DNA of 64,000 nucleotides, from NCBI GenBank assembly GCA_902779765.1, contig CACZCQ010000003.1, positions 244,035 through 308,034 of the forward strand. The letters run 5' to 3'. The translations under genes and the position numbers were made by a program. This DNA is from an uncultured Bacteroidia bacterium. Lineage in GTDB: Bacteria > Bacteroidota > Bacteroidia > Bacteroidales > UBA932. How positions within the stretch are numbered: the first letter of the stretch is position 1; every line of letters starts with the position of its first letter. The notes under the pieces are model-generated. The model was not told the origin of the DNA. It was given only the letters and a program-made list of their open reading frames with translations, and ran no database searches. Shown piece by piece: positions 63,828 through 64,000 of this stretch.

Positions 63828-64000
63828 GGCCGCAAGTGTTGAATGTTATTCGCAAGAAAACGGGACAAGAAGACATTATAGACTGAGTATCCGGTTCCGT
63901 TTTCAGTAGTTGTCGCCAATACCAGCTCCTTGTCTATCAGGGCCTTGATGTTTCTTAACGCTGTTGGTCCGGAAGAGATCTTGTACTTGGAAAGGAAAGC
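63824..64000 (-). CDS. C-terminal fragment of an AAA-type ATP-binding protein
   Basis: The last 58 codons of a gene entering from the right edge. The end, with YKISSGPTALRNIKALIDKE then ENGTGYSVYNVFLSRFL, matches the winged-helix C-terminal domain of the Bacteroidota ATP-binding (STAND/archaeal-type ATPase) family, in which SGPT-x-x-x-x-x-K-x-L and YxVYDxFxSRWL are typical. Function unknown. Its TGA overlaps the start of the hypothetical lipoprotein gene. Confidence 0.7.
   Translation of the reverse strand, partial: AFLSKYKISSGPTALRNIKALIDKELVLATTTENGTGYSVYNVFLSRFLANNIQHLRP

Overview
The window is one continuous stretch of a Bacteroidota (very probably Bacteroidales) chromosome. The evidence is the recurrent -7 promoter motif TAnnTTTG, the many lipoprotein and glycan-degradation genes (GH2, GH29, GH78, GH125), the fused DoxX/BT_3928-type protein, DUF3822 beside rsmD, and the lpxD-lpxC-lpxA gene order. 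Most genes are GC-rich, with strong C/G preference at third codon positions, which fits an uncultured gut Bacteroidales lineage better than classical Bacteroides. No phage, plasmid, CRISPR or transposase gene is visible. No gap between genes exceeds about 300 bases; the longest (34660-34889) is AT-rich and holds only a hairpin terminator.

Layout. 1-6671: tail of an unknown gene, fucI-fucP (L-fucose uptake and isomerisation), a minimal ComEC, and ackA with a phosphate acyltransferase (acetate formation). 6676-12623: a tight six-gene minus-strand operon (DHH phosphoesterase, two FKBP lipoproteins, MATE exporter, cytidylate-kinase-like protein, serine hydrolase). 12739-17586: hypothetical membrane protein, DUF3822, rsmD, then a HerA-like ATPase and CstA. 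17682-29870: carbohydrate region with GH125, GH2, KDG-kinase-like protein, a LarA-family nickel-pincer epimerase homologue, gnd and an SDR, then a GH78-GH29 pair. 29939-33265: YgjP-like peptidase, rpsO and pnp; the last two both look damaged. 33394-36511: an AT-rich pair, a serpin lipoprotein and a broken TPR-HTH regulator. 36536-52399: housekeeping (CPBP protease, nucleotidyltransferase, FtsB/DivIC, purB, tmk, folP, MBL hydrolase, WbqC, lpxA/C/D, rimP-nusA-infB). 52468-64000: FadL-like porin, a Trp/Tyr-rich low-complexity lipoprotein, proS, DUF3078, tilS, sppA, hisS, an initiator tRNA, an unknown lipoprotein and the C-terminus of an ATPase.

Physiology. The GH29/GH78 pair and fucI/fucP point to deoxyhexose scavenging from glycans. 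GH125 suggests mannan or N-glycan trimming. The kdgK-larA-gnd-SDR run points to aldonate or uronate metabolism. Carbon leaves through the acetate pathway.

Main points for a second look: (i) pnp is frameshifted by a perfect 8-bp tandem duplication, while rpsO just upstream lacks about 15 conserved residues; (ii) the LarA-like protein keeps every spaced cofactor and catalytic residue and sits in an aldonate-type operon; (iii) a 127-bp element with 19-bp terminal inverted repeats lies in front of gnd; (iv) a short palindromic repeat is inserted in the same reading frame in two unrelated genes; (v) LpxC lacks the FabZ domain usual in this phylum; (vi) a surface-type serpin has a predicted Met P1 residue; (vii) a terminator-like hairpin sits directly at the predicted start of the rimP-nusA-infB transcript.
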